Under the pieces are notes generated by a model. It searched no databases. It saw only the letters and a list, made by a program, of their open reading frames with translations, and was not told the DNA's origin. Shown here piece by piece: positions 44,072 to 52,626 of a stretch of DNA of 64,000 nt. The stretch is from Prevotella sp. GTDB lineage: Bacteria; Bacteroidota; Bacteroidia; Bacteroidales; Bacteroidaceae. The first letter of the stretch is position 1; every line of letters begins with the position of its first letter. The DNA lies in contig JAEAMQ010000089.1 of NCBI GenBank assembly GCA_016901395.1, positions 1 to 64,000 on the forward strand. Direction: 5' to 3'. The position numbers and the translations under genes were made by a program.

Positions 44072-44344
44072 TTTAGAACAAAATGACATAATGTTTTTTC
44101 ATAATGACAAATTTATTTCCAACCTCTGACATAAGAAACGCCAGCGTTTCAAAATGACATACAGATCACCTTGGGGGATGGGGATAGCTGTAAATAATAA
44201 GGATGACACTCCGCCCAAATGGTAGTTTGTCACACCCAAGAGACATTTCAACCTGTCCTTATGAAACGCTTGCGTTTCTTTTGTCATTAGGCCCTGAGAA
44301 TAATTCTGTCATTATGTTAAAACATTTTGTCCTTTTGTTCTAAA
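44072..44344. mobile_element. 273-bp inverted-repeat element (MITE-like)
   Basis: Both ends start TTTAGAACAAAA, and the arms remain complementary for about 95 bp, with shared blocks AATGTTTT, CATAATGACA and a self-complementary GAAACGCcAGCGTTTC. The central 70-80 bp is unpaired. It has no transposase. I see no clear target-site duplication. It is probably a non-autonomous element or a large RNA hairpin; a short frame inside on the minus strand is not a gene. Confidence 0.75.
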
Positions 44345-44410
44345 AATTTTTGTGTTGTTATGGTATTTGGGATATAGCCTGATATCCTCATGTTAGCATT
44401 ATCAACGAAA

Positions 44411-44436
44411 AAAGCCATCTCCGAAGAAATGGCTTT
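44411..44436 (-). terminator. Terminator after cmk
   Basis: AAAGCCAT and ATGGCTTT pair around a 10-nt loop. On the minus strand a TTTTTT run follows. It lies about 90 nt past the cmk stop. Confidence 0.8.
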
Positions 44437-44523
44437 GATATTATTTGGTCATTAAATGAGGCCGTGTTAAACTATAGATTTAGTTCAGACAATCATCATA
44501 TTGGACTGATTGACAACCAATCA

Positions 44524-45216
44524 TCAGCCTTGAACAGCCTTGAGATACTGCTCCATCAACCACGCATTCTGCTGTTCGATAGTGAGGTGGCTGTTGTCCA
44601 ACTCAATGGCATCGGATGCCTTGCGGAGCGGAGAGACATCGCGGTGGGTGTCGATGTAGTCGCGTTCCTGTACGTTTTTCAGTATCTCGTCGAAGTCGGC
44701 AGGCTGCCCTTTACCTTTCAGCTCGTCGTATCGGCGCTGCGCCCGCACCTCTGCCGATGCCGTGACAAATATCTTCAGTTCGGCGTCGGGGAAGACTGTG
44801 GTACCGATGTCGCGCCCATCCATCACGATACCCTTGTCGCGTCCCATCTGCTGTTGCTGGGCAACCATCGCCGTGCGCACAAAAGGAATGGTGGCGATGG
44901 GGCTCACATGGCTGCTCACCTCCATGCCGCGAATTTGCGTCTCGACCAGTTCGCCGTTGAGATAGGTGTCGGGTCGGCCGGCCTCGGTGTTGAATTTGAA
45001 CGAGATGTTCACGTCTTTCATGTGCTCCTGCAGTGCGTCGGTCTTCACGCTGCCGTCCTCGTTGAAGAGGTTGTGGCGCATGGCGTAGAGCGTTACCGAA
45101 CGGTACATCGCTCCCGTGTCTACATAAACATACCCTAATCTTTTGGCCAGGTCCTTGGCCATCGTGCTCTTGCCGCACGAGGAGAAGCCGTCAATGGCTA
45201 TCGTTATTTTCTTCAT
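44524..45216 (-). CDS. cmk: Cytidylate kinase
   Basis: A 230-residue enzyme that phosphorylates CMP and dCMP. P-loop GFSSCGKST (10-18), the [11 protein letters not shown] nucleotide-binding segment, the [18 protein letters not shown] motif (about 135-155) and the lid Arg-rich region are all present. Length is normal. It is 22 nt after porQ on the same strand. By recollection, porQ-cmk-ispH are neighbours in Porphyromonas; here ispH is 8 kb further on, past the macroglobulin operon and repeats. Confidence 0.96.
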   Translation of the reverse strand: MKKITIAIDGFSSCGKSTMAKDLAKRLGYVYVDTGAMYRSVTLYAMRHNLFNEDGSVKTDALQEHMKDVNISFKFNTEAGRPDTYLNGELVETQIRGMEVSSHVSPIATIPFVRTAMVAQQQQMGRDKGIVMDGRDIGTTVFPDAELKIFVTASAEVRAQRRYDELKGKGQPADFDEILKNVQERDYIDTHRDVSPLRKASDAIELDNSHLTIEQQNAWLMEQYLKAVQG

Positions 45217-45238
45217 GAAACTTTGAAATGATATATCT

Positions 45239-46189
45239 TTACAAACTATAAGCCACGCTCAGCACGATGCTGGAGCTGGACACATGGTATTTTCCGTAGG
45301 CCAGATTGAGCTTGAAACGGTCGAGATTGATACCCGTTCCAAACGAGAGTCCTGCCCCGTGGCTGCTGCTATTGCCGTCGGAAGATGTGATTTTCATCTC
45401 GTTGGCACGCCTGAAGTTGTAGCCTCCGCCTATCCAGAAATTGTCGGTCAGCAGAAATTCGGCTCCCAGCACAATATGGTTGATGAACTTATAGTCCAGA
45501 TGGTTGAGGTCTACGAGCGTTGCCGAGAGACGGAGTGGGGCGGAGGAGAGTCGCTTGCTCACACCCATTTGTACGTCGATGGGCATCTTCTCGAAGTTCT
45601 CGTCATAGGCCTTGAGCTGTCCGCCGAGGTTTTTCACGACAAAAGCCAAGTACCATTCGCGGTCGGGGTCGTAATAATTGAGACCGAGATCCACACCAAA
45701 TCCGATGGAGTTGTAGCTGCCGATGTAAGACGTGATGAACTTGGCAGCAATACCACCATCTATGCGAGTGCCCAGCATGTAGGAGAAATAGCCGGCCAGA
45801 GAGATGTCGCGGGCCGAAAATACTCCCGTCTGCACATTGTTCTCGTCTACCTCTTTCATCTTGCCATAGTCCATGAACTGTCCGGAAACGGCCCACGATG
45901 CCCGCTCCTTTACCACACGGTTGAAGGATGCGCTGGCCGTGTTGGCCCCCGACATATAGTTCATGTAATTAAGGTTGATGGTCTTGTCGGATACCGACGA
46001 CAAGAGGGCCGGATTGTTGAAAATCAGTGCTTCGTCATCCTCGATGAGCGAGACGTTGTCGCCTCCAAGAGCCGCGGCATGGGCACTCACCGGCAATCGA
46101 AGGAAGTTGTATTCCGTCTGGCTCTCCTCCTGGGCAGAGGTGGTACCCACGTGGAGCAGGACGAGAATGGCTAAAACAGCTTTTTTCAT
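45239..46189 (-). CDS. porQ: Type IX secretion system protein PorQ
   Basis: A 316-residue outer-membrane beta-barrel protein with signal peptide (ends TTSAQ). Typical PorQ start: [17 protein letters not shown], then [11 protein letters not shown] and [16 protein letters not shown]; the C-terminal strands end in a hydrophobic residue. PorQ is a core or accessory T9SS component needed for cargo secretion in Porphyromonas. Its presence is evidence that this organism runs a T9SS, together with the PorE-like protein at 55758. It is the first gene of a porQ-cmk unit, with a -7 box TATCTTTG at 46218-46211 on the minus strand. Confidence 0.9.
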   Translation of the reverse strand: MKKAVLAILVLLHVGTTSAQEESQTEYNFLRLPVSAHAAALGGDNVSLIEDDEALIFNNPALLSSVSDKTINLNYMNYMSGANTASASFNRVVKERASWAVSGQFMDYGKMKEVDENNVQTGVFSARDISLAGYFSYMLGTRIDGGIAAKFITSYIGSYNSIGFGVDLGLNYYDPDREWYLAFVVKNLGGQLKAYDENFEKMPIDVQMGVSKRLSSAPLRLSATLVDLNHLDYKFINHIVLGAEFLLTDNFWIGGGYNFRRANEMKITSSDGNSSSHGAGLSFGTGINLDRFKLNLAYGKYHVSSSSIVLSVAYSL

Positions 46190-46210
46190 TTAAATTTCCT
46201 AATTATTCGG

Positions 46211-46248
46211 CAAAGATACCGCTTTTTTCAATATTTGGTGTAAATTTG
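46211..46248. promoter_or_regulatory. Divergent -7 boxes for porQ and tonB
   Basis: Minus strand TATCTTTG (46218-46211) serves porQ; plus strand TAAATTTG (46241-46248) serves the TonB gene. They lie 22 nt apart, back to back. Upstream TTG partners are weak. Confidence 0.45.
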
Positions 46249-46295
46249 CAACACGATTTCGTTAAAATAACGAGTGGACAGGAATAATATTGCAA

Positions 46296-47000
46296 ATGGA
46301 AATCAAGAAGAGTGACAGGGCAAATTTGGAGAACCGCCGGTTGGAAGGATTTCTGCTCGGGCTGGTTTTCGCTTTGGCTTTGTTGTTCACCGGATTGGAG
46401 TATACGAGCAGGCCTGACCAGACAGAAGACAACAGCGAAATGCTGGATGACATGTCGGAAGAGATGGACCTCATGCCGGCGATGGATACGAAAGACATGA
46501 TTTCCGCGGTTCCCGCGCCGGCCTCCAAGTCGATTACTACCAAGATAAAAGAGGTGGAAAAGACCTCCGACAACACCCAGGACATCGCACCTGTGACCAG
46601 CAAACTGCTCATTGGCGACGGTGAGGGTGTGGCGAAGGATGCCAATGTGACCGAGGCTTTGCCCCAGATACCGGTGGAGCAAGACGACAATGTGCTGCGC
46701 ACGGTGGAGCAGTTGCCCGAGTTTCCGGGTGGTATGGTGGAATTCATGAAGTGGCTCACGCGCAATCTCCACTATCCCAACCTCGCGCTGCAACAGAAGA
46801 TTGAGGGCAAGGTGGTGGTGTCGTTTATTGTCAACACCGATGGCACCATTGCCAATCCGAAGGTGGAGAAGTCTGCCAACCCCCTGTTAGACAATGAGGC
46901 TTTGCGCGTCATCAGGATGATGCCAAGGTGGAAACCCGGTATCATGGACGAGAAACCGTGTCGCACCATGTTTGCCATCCCTGTCAATTTTAAGATTTAA
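46296..47000 (+). CDS. TonB energy transducer
   Basis: A 234-residue inner-membrane protein from ATG 46296 (a TTG at 46290 is less likely). It has one membrane helix (about 15-35; FLLGLVFALALLFTG), then an acidic linker without the Pro-rich stretch of E. coli TonB, and the TonB C-terminal domain from about residue 150: LHYPNLALQQKIEGKVVVSF, with DGTIANPKV, ALRVIRMMPRWKPG and the final VNFKI strand. It transfers energy from ExbB/ExbD to receptors such as that at 9161. Confidence 0.88.
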   Translation: MEIKKSDRANLENRRLEGFLLGLVFALALLFTGLEYTSRPDQTEDNSEMLDDMSEEMDLMPAMDTKDMISAVPAPASKSITTKIKEVEKTSDNTQDIAPVTSKLLIGDGEGVAKDANVTEALPQIPVEQDDNVLRTVEQLPEFPGGMVEFMKWLTRNLHYPNLALQQKIEGKVVVSFIVNTDGTIANPKVEKSANPLLDNEALRVIRMMPRWKPGIMDEKPCRTMFAIPVNFKI

Positions 47001-47035
47001 GAATCTCTATTCAGAACAAAGAAACATATATCATC

Positions 47036-48016
47036 ATGAAGATTTACACTGCCGATGAGCTTTTACAAAAAGTCAATGAATTTATAGAACGTCAGTCTGT
47101 TAACCGTACTCCTGCAAATCTCTATGCTCCCGTGAAATACGTGCTCTCTATGGGTGGCAAGCGTATACGGCCCACTCTCATGCTCCTGGGATACAATCTC
47201 TATCAGGATGACCCTGAGTCGATACTCATGCAAGCCGTGGCTTTGGAGACCTATCATAATTATACGTTGCTTCACGACGATCTGATGGACAATGCAGATC
47301 TGCGTCGCGGCCATGAGACCGTGCACAAGAAGTGGAATGCCAACCAGGCCATCCTCTCGGGAGACTCCATGCTTGTGCTGGCCTATCAGCGCATGGCGGC
47401 CTGTCCCGAGGACAAGCTGAAGGCGGTGCTCGACCTTTTTACGCGTACGGCGCTGGAGATAGGCGAGGGTCAGCAGTATGACATCGACTTTGAGACACGC
47501 AACGATGTGAGCGAGGACGAGTACATAGAGATGATTCGTCTGAAGACAAGCGTGCTGCTGGCTTGTGCGCTGAAGATTGGCGCGCTGCTGGCCGGAGCGT
47601 CCGAGGAAGATGCCGACAACCTCTATAAGTTTGGTGAACAGATCGGTCTGGCCTTCCAGTTGCAGGACGACTATCTGGATGTCTATGGCGACCCGAAGGT
47701 GTTTGGCAAGGCCGTGGGTGGCGATATCACGTCGAACAAGAAGACCTACATGCTCATCAATGCCTTCAACCGCGCCAACGAACGGCAGGCTGAGGAACTC
47801 CATCGATGGGTGAACGCCGAGACGTTTGACCGCGATGAGAAGGTGAAGGCGATGACTGCCCTCTATAATGAGATAGGTATCGATCAGCTGGCGCAGCAGA
47901 AAATACTGTTCTATTTCAACGAAAGTAAGCGGTATATCGATGCCGTGAGCGTGAGCGAGGAGCGTAAGCAGGAGCTGAGAGCGTACGCCGAGCGTATGAT
48001 GGAACGCAAATACTAA
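47036..48016 (+). CDS. Polyprenyl (isoprenyl) diphosphate synthase
   Basis: A 326-residue prenyltransferase. First Asp-rich motif DDLMDNADLRRG (81-92) and second DDYLDVYGD (about 212-220), with GGKRIRP at 40-46. The enzyme condenses IPP with an allylic diphosphate; precise chain length cannot be read with certainty. The position five before DDxxD is occupied by Tyr (YTLLHDD), which in this superfamily often favours short products, for instance farnesyl. Overlapping roles with IspH in the same window. The TatD gene starts 11 nt after its stop. Confidence 0.9.
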   Translation: MKIYTADELLQKVNEFIERQSVNRTPANLYAPVKYVLSMGGKRIRPTLMLLGYNLYQDDPESILMQAVALETYHNYTLLHDDLMDNADLRRGHETVHKKWNANQAILSGDSMLVLAYQRMAACPEDKLKAVLDLFTRTALEIGEGQQYDIDFETRNDVSEDEYIEMIRLKTSVLLACALKIGALLAGASEEDADNLYKFGEQIGLAFQLQDDYLDVYGDPKVFGKAVGGDITSNKKTYMLINAFNRANERQAEELHRWVNAETFDRDEKVKAMTALYNEIGIDQLAQQKILFYFNESKRYIDAVSVSEERKQELRAYAERMMERKY

Positions 48017-48027
48017 GTGCCGCTGCG

Positions 48028-48840
48028 ATGCTGAGATTTATCGATACCCATGCCCACCTCGACGGAGAGGAGTTCAAGGACGACCTGCCGGAGACCATTG
48101 CCCGTGCTCAGGAAGCTGGGGTGGGGGCGATACTTGTGCCGGGTATCGACCACAGTTCCATCGCGTCGGTGATGGAAGTGTGCCGCAACTATCCCGGATA
48201 TTGCTATCCGATGGTGGGTTTGCAGCCCGAGGAGGTGAAGGAAGACTGGGCCGACGTGCTCCGGTTCATGCGTGAGGCCCTCGACAGCAACCTGCAGACG
48301 GAGGCGGCATCTCCCTTGAAATACATTGCCATAGGAGAGTGCGGACTCGACTTCTACTGGTCGCGCGAGTTTGAAAAGGAGCAGTTGGTCGCCTTTGAGG
48401 AGCAGGTGAAGTGGTCGGTGGAATACCAGTTGCCGCTGATGATCCATTGCCGCAAGGCGCAAAACGAGATGCTCCATGTGATGAAACCCTATGCCAAGGA
48501 GTTGCCTGGTGGTGTCTTCCATTGCTTCACGGGCAATCAGAAGGAGGCCGAAGCCTTCCTGCAGATGGGCCGTTTCTGTCTCGGTATCGGTGGCGTGTCG
48601 ACCTTCAAAAGCAGTCATCTGCGTGAGGATTTGCCAGCTGCAGTGCCATTGGATCGCATCGTTTTGGAGACTGATAGCCCCTATATGGCCCCCGTGCCCC
48701 ATCGGGGAAAGCGCAATGAGAGTGCTTTTGTCGGCCTTGTGCTGCAGACATTGGCACAGAGTTACGGGGTGACTCCACAGGAGTTGGCCACGCAGACCAA
48801 TGCCAACGTCAAGCGACTTTTTGGGGTTGAAGTGGGGTAA
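48028..48840 (+). CDS. tatD: TatD-family metal-dependent hydrolase (DNase)
   Basis: A 270-residue TIM-barrel hydrolase. Metal-binding motifs: THAHLDGEE (His-x-His), GECGLDFYW (Glu), MIHCRKA (His), FHCFTGN (His) and LETDSPYMAP (Asp). Family members have 3'-5' exonuclease activity and may act in DNA repair or tRNA proofreading. It is co-directional with the prenyl synthase, with 11 nt between them. Confidence 0.92.
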   Translation: MLRFIDTHAHLDGEEFKDDLPETIARAQEAGVGAILVPGIDHSSIASVMEVCRNYPGYCYPMVGLQPEEVKEDWADVLRFMREALDSNLQTEAASPLKYIAIGECGLDFYWSREFEKEQLVAFEEQVKWSVEYQLPLMIHCRKAQNEMLHVMKPYAKELPGGVFHCFTGNQKEAEAFLQMGRFCLGIGGVSTFKSSHLREDLPAAVPLDRIVLETDSPYMAPVPHRGKRNESAFVGLVLQTLAQSYGVTPQELATQTNANVKRLFGVEVG

Positions 48841-48952
48841 ACGGCCTGTTCAATCATTAAAGAATTATAAAATTCGGCTTTTTACCGTAATATTTAAGCA
48901 AAATGTAATACTTTTGCACTCGCAAACGAAATTTGCAGGGTTAGACCTAAAG

Positions 48953-49040
48953 GGAAAGATGCTCGAGTGGTTGAAGAGGCACGCCTGGAAAGCGTGTATA
49001 CCCCTAAAGGGTATCCGGGGTTCGAATCCCCGTCTTTCCG
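48953..49040 (+). tRNA. tRNA-Ser(GGA)
   Basis: An 88-nt class II tRNA. The acceptor GGAAAGA pairs with TCTTTCC. The anticodon loop CTGGAAA gives GGA, decoding UCC/UCU. A long variable arm (TATACCCCTAAAGGGTAT) follows, then the T-arm GGGGTTCGAATCCCC. A -7 box TACTTTTG is at 48909-48916. Confidence 0.95.
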
Positions 49041-49047
49041 CATCATG

Positions 49048-49079
49048 AGTTTAATCCTTTGTTTTACTCGGATTAAACT
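49048..49079 (+). terminator. Hairpin between tRNA-Ser and exbB
   Basis: A perfect 10-bp stem (AGTTTAATCC and complement) with a 12-nt loop starts 8 nt after tRNA-Ser and ends 11 nt before the exbB start. Only a weak T-tract follows. It may end the tRNA transcript or structure the exbB leader. Confidence 0.55.
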
Positions 49080-49090
49080 TCTACGTAGAG

Positions 49091-49972
49091 ATGAAAAACT
49101 TATTCGGACGTCTCACATTAGCCATTCTCTTTGTTTTCACATGTAATTTGATGCAAGCACAGACTGCGCCCGCACCCAAGCAGGCCCAGAAGACTGCTGT
49201 TGTGTCGAAGGCTCCGGCTGCTGTGGCAGACACATCCGGTGCGGTAGACGAGCTGGACAGTGCTTCGGCCGAGCAGATGCTCAATGAGAGTTTGGCGGCA
49301 AGCGATACGGCTGCGGTGGCACCGGTGGAGAGTGTGGGGTTTCACAAAGCCCTGAAGACAAAGTTTATTGAGGGCGATGCCGGCTTCATGTCATTCGTGG
49401 CGTTGGCGCTGGTGTTGGGTTTGGCTTTCTGTATTGAGCGCATTATCTACCTGAGTCTGTCCGAAATCAATGCCAAAAAGTTTATGCGCGACCTCGACAA
49501 TAAGATTATGTCGGGTGATATTGAGGGCGCTAAGGAACAATGCCGCAATACCCGTGGCCCTGTGGCATCTATCTGTTATCAGGGCATTGAGCGCATAGAC
49601 GAGAGCATCGACAATATCGAACGCTCGGTGGCCAGCTACGGAACGGTGCAGGGTGCCAATCTGGAGAAAGGCTGTTCGTGGATTACCCTGTTCATCGCCA
49701 TGGCCCCGTCACTGGGATTTTTGGGCACGGTGATAGGTATGGTGATGGCCTTTGAGCAGATTCAAATGGCCGGCGACATCAGCCCGACCATCGTTGCAGC
49801 CGGTATGAAAGTGGCGTTGATTACGACGATTTTCGGTATCATCGTGGCACTGATACTACAGATTTTCTACAATTATATTCTGTCCAAGATCGAACATCTC
49901 ACCTCGCAGATGGAGGAATCGGCGATTACTCTGCTCGACAGCATCATGAAATATAAGTTGAAGAACGCATGA
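49091..49972 (+). CDS. exbB: ExbB/MotA/TolQ proton-channel protein
   Basis: A 293-residue inner-membrane protein. It has a cleavable signal peptide (about 1-24, ending MQAQ) and an Ala-rich periplasmic stretch of about 65 residues before the first helix of the core, an extension common in Bacteroidetes ExbB. Three core helices follow, with the TolQ/ExbB signature GTVIGMVMAFEQIQMAG and the long cytoplasmic loop between. It forms a proton-driven motor with ExbD for TonB. First of a four-gene operon with overlapping starts. Confidence 0.92.
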   Translation: MKNLFGRLTLAILFVFTCNLMQAQTAPAPKQAQKTAVVSKAPAAVADTSGAVDELDSASAEQMLNESLAASDTAAVAPVESVGFHKALKTKFIEGDAGFMSFVALALVLGLAFCIERIIYLSLSEINAKKFMRDLDNKIMSGDIEGAKEQCRNTRGPVASICYQGIERIDESIDNIERSVASYGTVQGANLEKGCSWITLFIAMAPSLGFLGTVIGMVMAFEQIQMAGDISPTIVAAGMKVALITTIFGIIVALILQIFYNYILSKIEHLTSQMEESAITLLDSIMKYKLKNA

Positions 49973-50475
49973 AATTAGATATTCATCAATGGAAAAACTC
50001 GTCCACGGAGAAGGTTTCTTCGAGGATATTCTACCCGATGGTCATCGTGTCTGTCGTGGTATTTGCCCTGTTTTGGTTTGTAGGGCATGACCGTCCGTAT
50101 GATGAAAATCCCAATTTCAATGCTCCCCTGTTCACGGATATCTTCCTTTTCCTGTCTTATTTGCTCATTGCAGCCACCATCGGATTTGGCATTTGGTCGG
50201 TGGTTCGCACCATGAAACTGCGAGGAAAAGGGGAGGCTTACAACAACAATATACCTGTCAAGAAGATTGGGTACAGCATTGGCATCGGTGCATTGTTGCT
50301 GATGGTGCTGAGCTTTCTTGTCGGATCCTCTCGGGAAATGACCATCAACGGGGTGAAATACGGTGATTGGTTTTGGCTGAAAGTGTCCGATATGTTCATT
50401 TATACTTCCCTGATTTTGTTGCTTGTCGCCGTTGGAGCGGTGATTTATGGGGCGACTAAATACATTCGTAAATGA
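49969..50475 (+). CDS. Four-helix membrane protein of the exb operon
   Basis: A 168-residue protein with about four hydrophobic segments (near 22-38, 55-78, 99-115, 138-160). Its start overlaps the exbB stop by 4 nt and its stop overlaps the next exbD start by 4 nt, so it is translationally coupled to both. I do not recognise a named family; a gene of this type between exbB and exbD is usual in Bacteroidales as far as I recall. It may be an accessory subunit of the motor. Confidence 0.75.
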   Translation: MKLDIHQWKNSSTEKVSSRIFYPMVIVSVVVFALFWFVGHDRPYDENPNFNAPLFTDIFLFLSYLLIAATIGFGIWSVVRTMKLRGKGEAYNNNIPVKKIGYSIGIGALLLMVLSFLVGSSREMTINGVKYGDWFWLKVSDMFIYTSLILLLVAVGAVIYGATKYIRK

Positions 50476-51023
50476 GATTTTATCGACGTCAACATAGTGT
50501 TCCGGAACTCAATACAACGTCAACGGCTGATATTTCATTTATGCTGTTGATCTTCTTTTTGGTCACAACCAATATGGATGTGGACAAAGGGTTGACGCGA
50601 CAACTGCCTCCTGCCGACAAGCAAGAGCAACAGGAATCGTATGTTTCCAAAGGAACGATGATGACGTTGAAGATTACAGCCGACAACAAACTGCTGGTAG
50701 ACGACAAGCCTGCGACCATGAAACAACTACGGGGACGCACGGTTGCGTTTGTCAATCGGGTGGGGAAGAGGCATCTCATCAAGGTGGACGTGGACCCATC
50801 GGCCAATTATGATGTCTATTTTCAGATGCAAAACGAGTTGGTGGCGGCCTATAATATCCTGCGAAACGAGACTGCCCAGCGTCTCTTTCATCAGGATTAT
50901 GCGTTGCTTTCGCAAGCAAACCGTGACAAAGTGAAGGATGAATGTCCGCAGAGAATAGCCGAACAATACAATGGTTCGGCCTCACAGACAGTCCCATCCC
51001 ATTCGGAAGGAGGCCGCCCATGA
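50472..51023 (+). CDS. exbD: ExbD/TolR-family biopolymer transport protein (first)
   Basis: A 183-residue protein with a basic N-terminus, the RRQHSVPELNTTSTADISFM lead-in and one membrane helix carrying the conserved Asp (TADISFMLLIFFLVT, Asp about 22), followed by a periplasmic domain. ExbD supplies the proton-binding Asp for the ExbB channel. It overlaps the preceding and following genes by 4 nt. The last 40 residues (about 145-183) are extra compared with the short paralog. Confidence 0.88.
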   Translation: MRFYRRQHSVPELNTTSTADISFMLLIFFLVTTNMDVDKGLTRQLPPADKQEQQESYVSKGTMMTLKITADNKLLVDDKPATMKQLRGRTVAFVNRVGKRHLIKVDVDPSANYDVYFQMQNELVAAYNILRNETAQRLFHQDYALLSQANRDKVKDECPQRIAEQYNGSASQTVPSHSEGGRP

Positions 51024-51484
51024 ACATGTTTCGTCGTCGTTCCCATCAGGTTCCGGGGCTGAATACGGCCTCTTTGCCCGACCTGATTTTCTCGGTTTTG
51101 TTCTTCTTTATGATTGTTACCCACATGCAGAAGGTAGCGGTCAAGGTGAAATATCGTGTTCCGCAAGGCACAGAACTGACCCGATTGACCAAGAAAACGG
51201 CCGTTACCTACATTTATGTGGGCCGTCCTCTGCCTGCCTTGCAGCAGAAAGCCGGCGACGGAACGCGTGTGCAACTCAACGATAAGTTTGTTTCAGACAG
51301 TGAGATTGTGGACTATGTGTCGGCTGAAAAGAACCGGATGTCGCCCGAAGACGCACAGCAAATGACCGTCTCCATCAAGGCCGACAAGAGCACTCCAATG
51401 GGAATTATCTCGGATGTGAAGCAGGCTTTGAGGCAGGCCAAGGCTTATCGCATCAGTTATTCGGCAGAGGAAATCAGGAAATAA
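51020..51484 (+). CDS. exbD: ExbD/TolR-family biopolymer transport protein (second)
   Basis: A 154-residue paralog, from the ATG at 51020 that overlaps the previous stop (ATGA). The N-terminus FRRRSHQVPGLNTASLPDLI matches the first ExbD lead-in, with the membrane helix FSVLFFFMIV and Asp at PDLIF (residue about 20). Two different ExbD subunits in one operon are common in Bacteroidetes, where hetero-oligomeric motors are thought to be possible. Longer in-frame starts upstream are inside exbD1 and not credible. Confidence 0.87.
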   Translation: MNMFRRRSHQVPGLNTASLPDLIFSVLFFFMIVTHMQKVAVKVKYRVPQGTELTRLTKKTAVTYIYVGRPLPALQQKAGDGTRVQLNDKFVSDSEIVDYVSAEKNRMSPEDAQQMTVSIKADKSTPMGIISDVKQALRQAKAYRISYSAEEIRK

Positions 51485-51582
51485 ACTGACATTGCTTACC
51501 TGATTTACTCATTTTCTTTCACGTTTTTTTCTCTTTTTCTGTAAATTAATGTGTCAATTTGTAATAAAATTGCACAAAATAA

Positions 51583-51613
51583 TTGTGATTCCCAAGATTA
51601 ATTAGTACCTTTG
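51583..51613 (+). promoter_or_regulatory. Promoter of the Lrp/AsnC gene
   Basis: TTG at 51583-51585, 20 nt spacing, then TACCTTTG at 51606-51613, 20 nt before the start codon. Confidence 0.75.
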
Positions 51614-51633
51614 TGGCAAAACTAATATAATAT

Positions 51634-52140
51634 ATGGCACATCATCATTTAGATTCGTTAGATAGAAAGATTCTAAAACTTATTGCCACAGATGCCCGTG
51701 TACCCTTCCTTGAGGTGGCCCGTGCATGTAATGTCAGTGGCGCGGCTATTCATCAACGCATTCAGAAACTCACCACATTGGGGATTCTGAAAGGTTCGGA
51801 ATTTATCATTGATCCTGAGAAAATAGGCTATGAAGCCTGCGCATACGTAGGCTTGTTTCTGAAGGACCCATCAAGCTTCGACAGCGTAGTCGAGAAGCTC
51901 CGACAGATTCCTGAGGTGACCGAATGCCACTATACGACAGGTGGTTACGATATGTTCATTAAGATTTATGCCAAGAGCAATCATCACCTTCTGAACATTA
52001 TTCACGACAAACTGCAGCCACTCGGATTGTCTCGCAGTGAGACTATCGTGAGCTTCAATGCCGTTATCGACCGCCAGCTCCCCATCCTGAACGATGCTGA
52101 TGAGCCGGAGGAGGATGAGGAAGAGGCGATATCGGAGTAA
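51634..52140 (+). CDS. Lrp/AsnC-family transcriptional regulator
   Basis: A 168-residue regulator. The N-terminal winged helix-turn-helix (LDSLDRKILKLIATDARVPF to LTTLGILKGS, residues about 5-55) is followed by the RAM ligand-binding/oligomerisation domain (YEACAYVGLFLKDP to ETIVSFNAVI). An acidic C-terminal tail (DEPEEDEEEAIS) is unlike the E. coli proteins. Such factors sense amino acids; the target is unknown and no adjacent amino-acid operon is evident. Its transcript ends in a hairpin inside folA. Confidence 0.9.
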   Translation: MAHHHLDSLDRKILKLIATDARVPFLEVARACNVSGAAIHQRIQKLTTLGILKGSEFIIDPEKIGYEACAYVGLFLKDPSSFDSVVEKLRQIPEVTECHYTTGGYDMFIKIYAKSNHHLLNIIHDKLQPLGLSRSETIVSFNAVIDRQLPILNDADEPEEDEEEAISE

Positions 52141-52142
52141 GA

Positions 52143-52613
52143 CTACATTCTTAATTCATATTCTATAAAGGAAAAGCCATCGTGCTTTTCCTTTTTTGTT
52201 TGCTGCCATTGCCGTTCATCGATTTCAGGAAAGAAGGTGTCTGCCTCGGCTGGAACGGTGTCGACGCTGGTCAGATAGATGCGATGGGCCAGCGGCATGG
52301 CCTGTTGATAGATGGTCCCACCACCTATAATGAAGACTTCTTCCTCTGTTTTGCAGGCCTCTAAAGCGTCTTCCAGTGAAGAGAATACCTCACCGCCTTC
52401 TAACTTTTCGACAGACCGGCTCACTACGATGTTGCGTCGTTTGGGCAGCGCACCATTGGGCAGCGACTCCCAAGTCTTGCGTCCCATGATAATGCTGTGG
52501 TTCAATGTCAGTTTCTTAAAATGTTTCAGGTCTTCGGGTAAGTGCCAGGGCATCTGTCCCTGAAAGCCTATTGCCCTGTTTTTTGCTATTGCAACAATGA
52601 TGCTGATAGTCAT
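52143..52613 (-). CDS. folA: Dihydrofolate reductase
   Basis: A 156-residue enzyme reducing dihydrofolate with NADPH. Conserved elements: IAKNRAIGFQGQMPWHLPED (active-site Trp-His and acid residue Glu or Asp near 28), IMGRKTWESLP (NADPH) and FIIGGGTIYQQAMP. Length is normal for bacterial FolA. Its 3' end carries the terminator of the convergent Lrp/AsnC gene. It starts 13 nt after the rsmF stop, so rsmF-folA may form one transcript. Confidence 0.95.
   Translation of the reverse strand: MTISIIVAIAKNRAIGFQGQMPWHLPEDLKHFKKLTLNHSIIMGRKTWESLPNGALPKRRNIVVSRSVEKLEGGEVFSSLEDALEACKTEEEVFIIGGGTIYQQAMPLAHRIYLTSVDTVPAEADTFFPEIDERQWQQTKKEKHDGFSFIEYELRM
52167..52197 (+). terminator. Terminator of the Lrp/AsnC gene inside folA
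   Basis: A perfect 11-bp stem (AAAGGAAAAGC and complement), 6-nt loop and TTTTTT run. It lies within the coding sequence for the folA C-terminus, transcribed from the opposite strand. Confidence 0.88.
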
Positions 52614-52626
52614 ATTCTTAATGGTT

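Noticed and set aside
44099-44287. 62-codon minus-strand frame within the 44072 element
   Set aside because: It is made largely of the inverted arms of the element and has no recognisable protein features.
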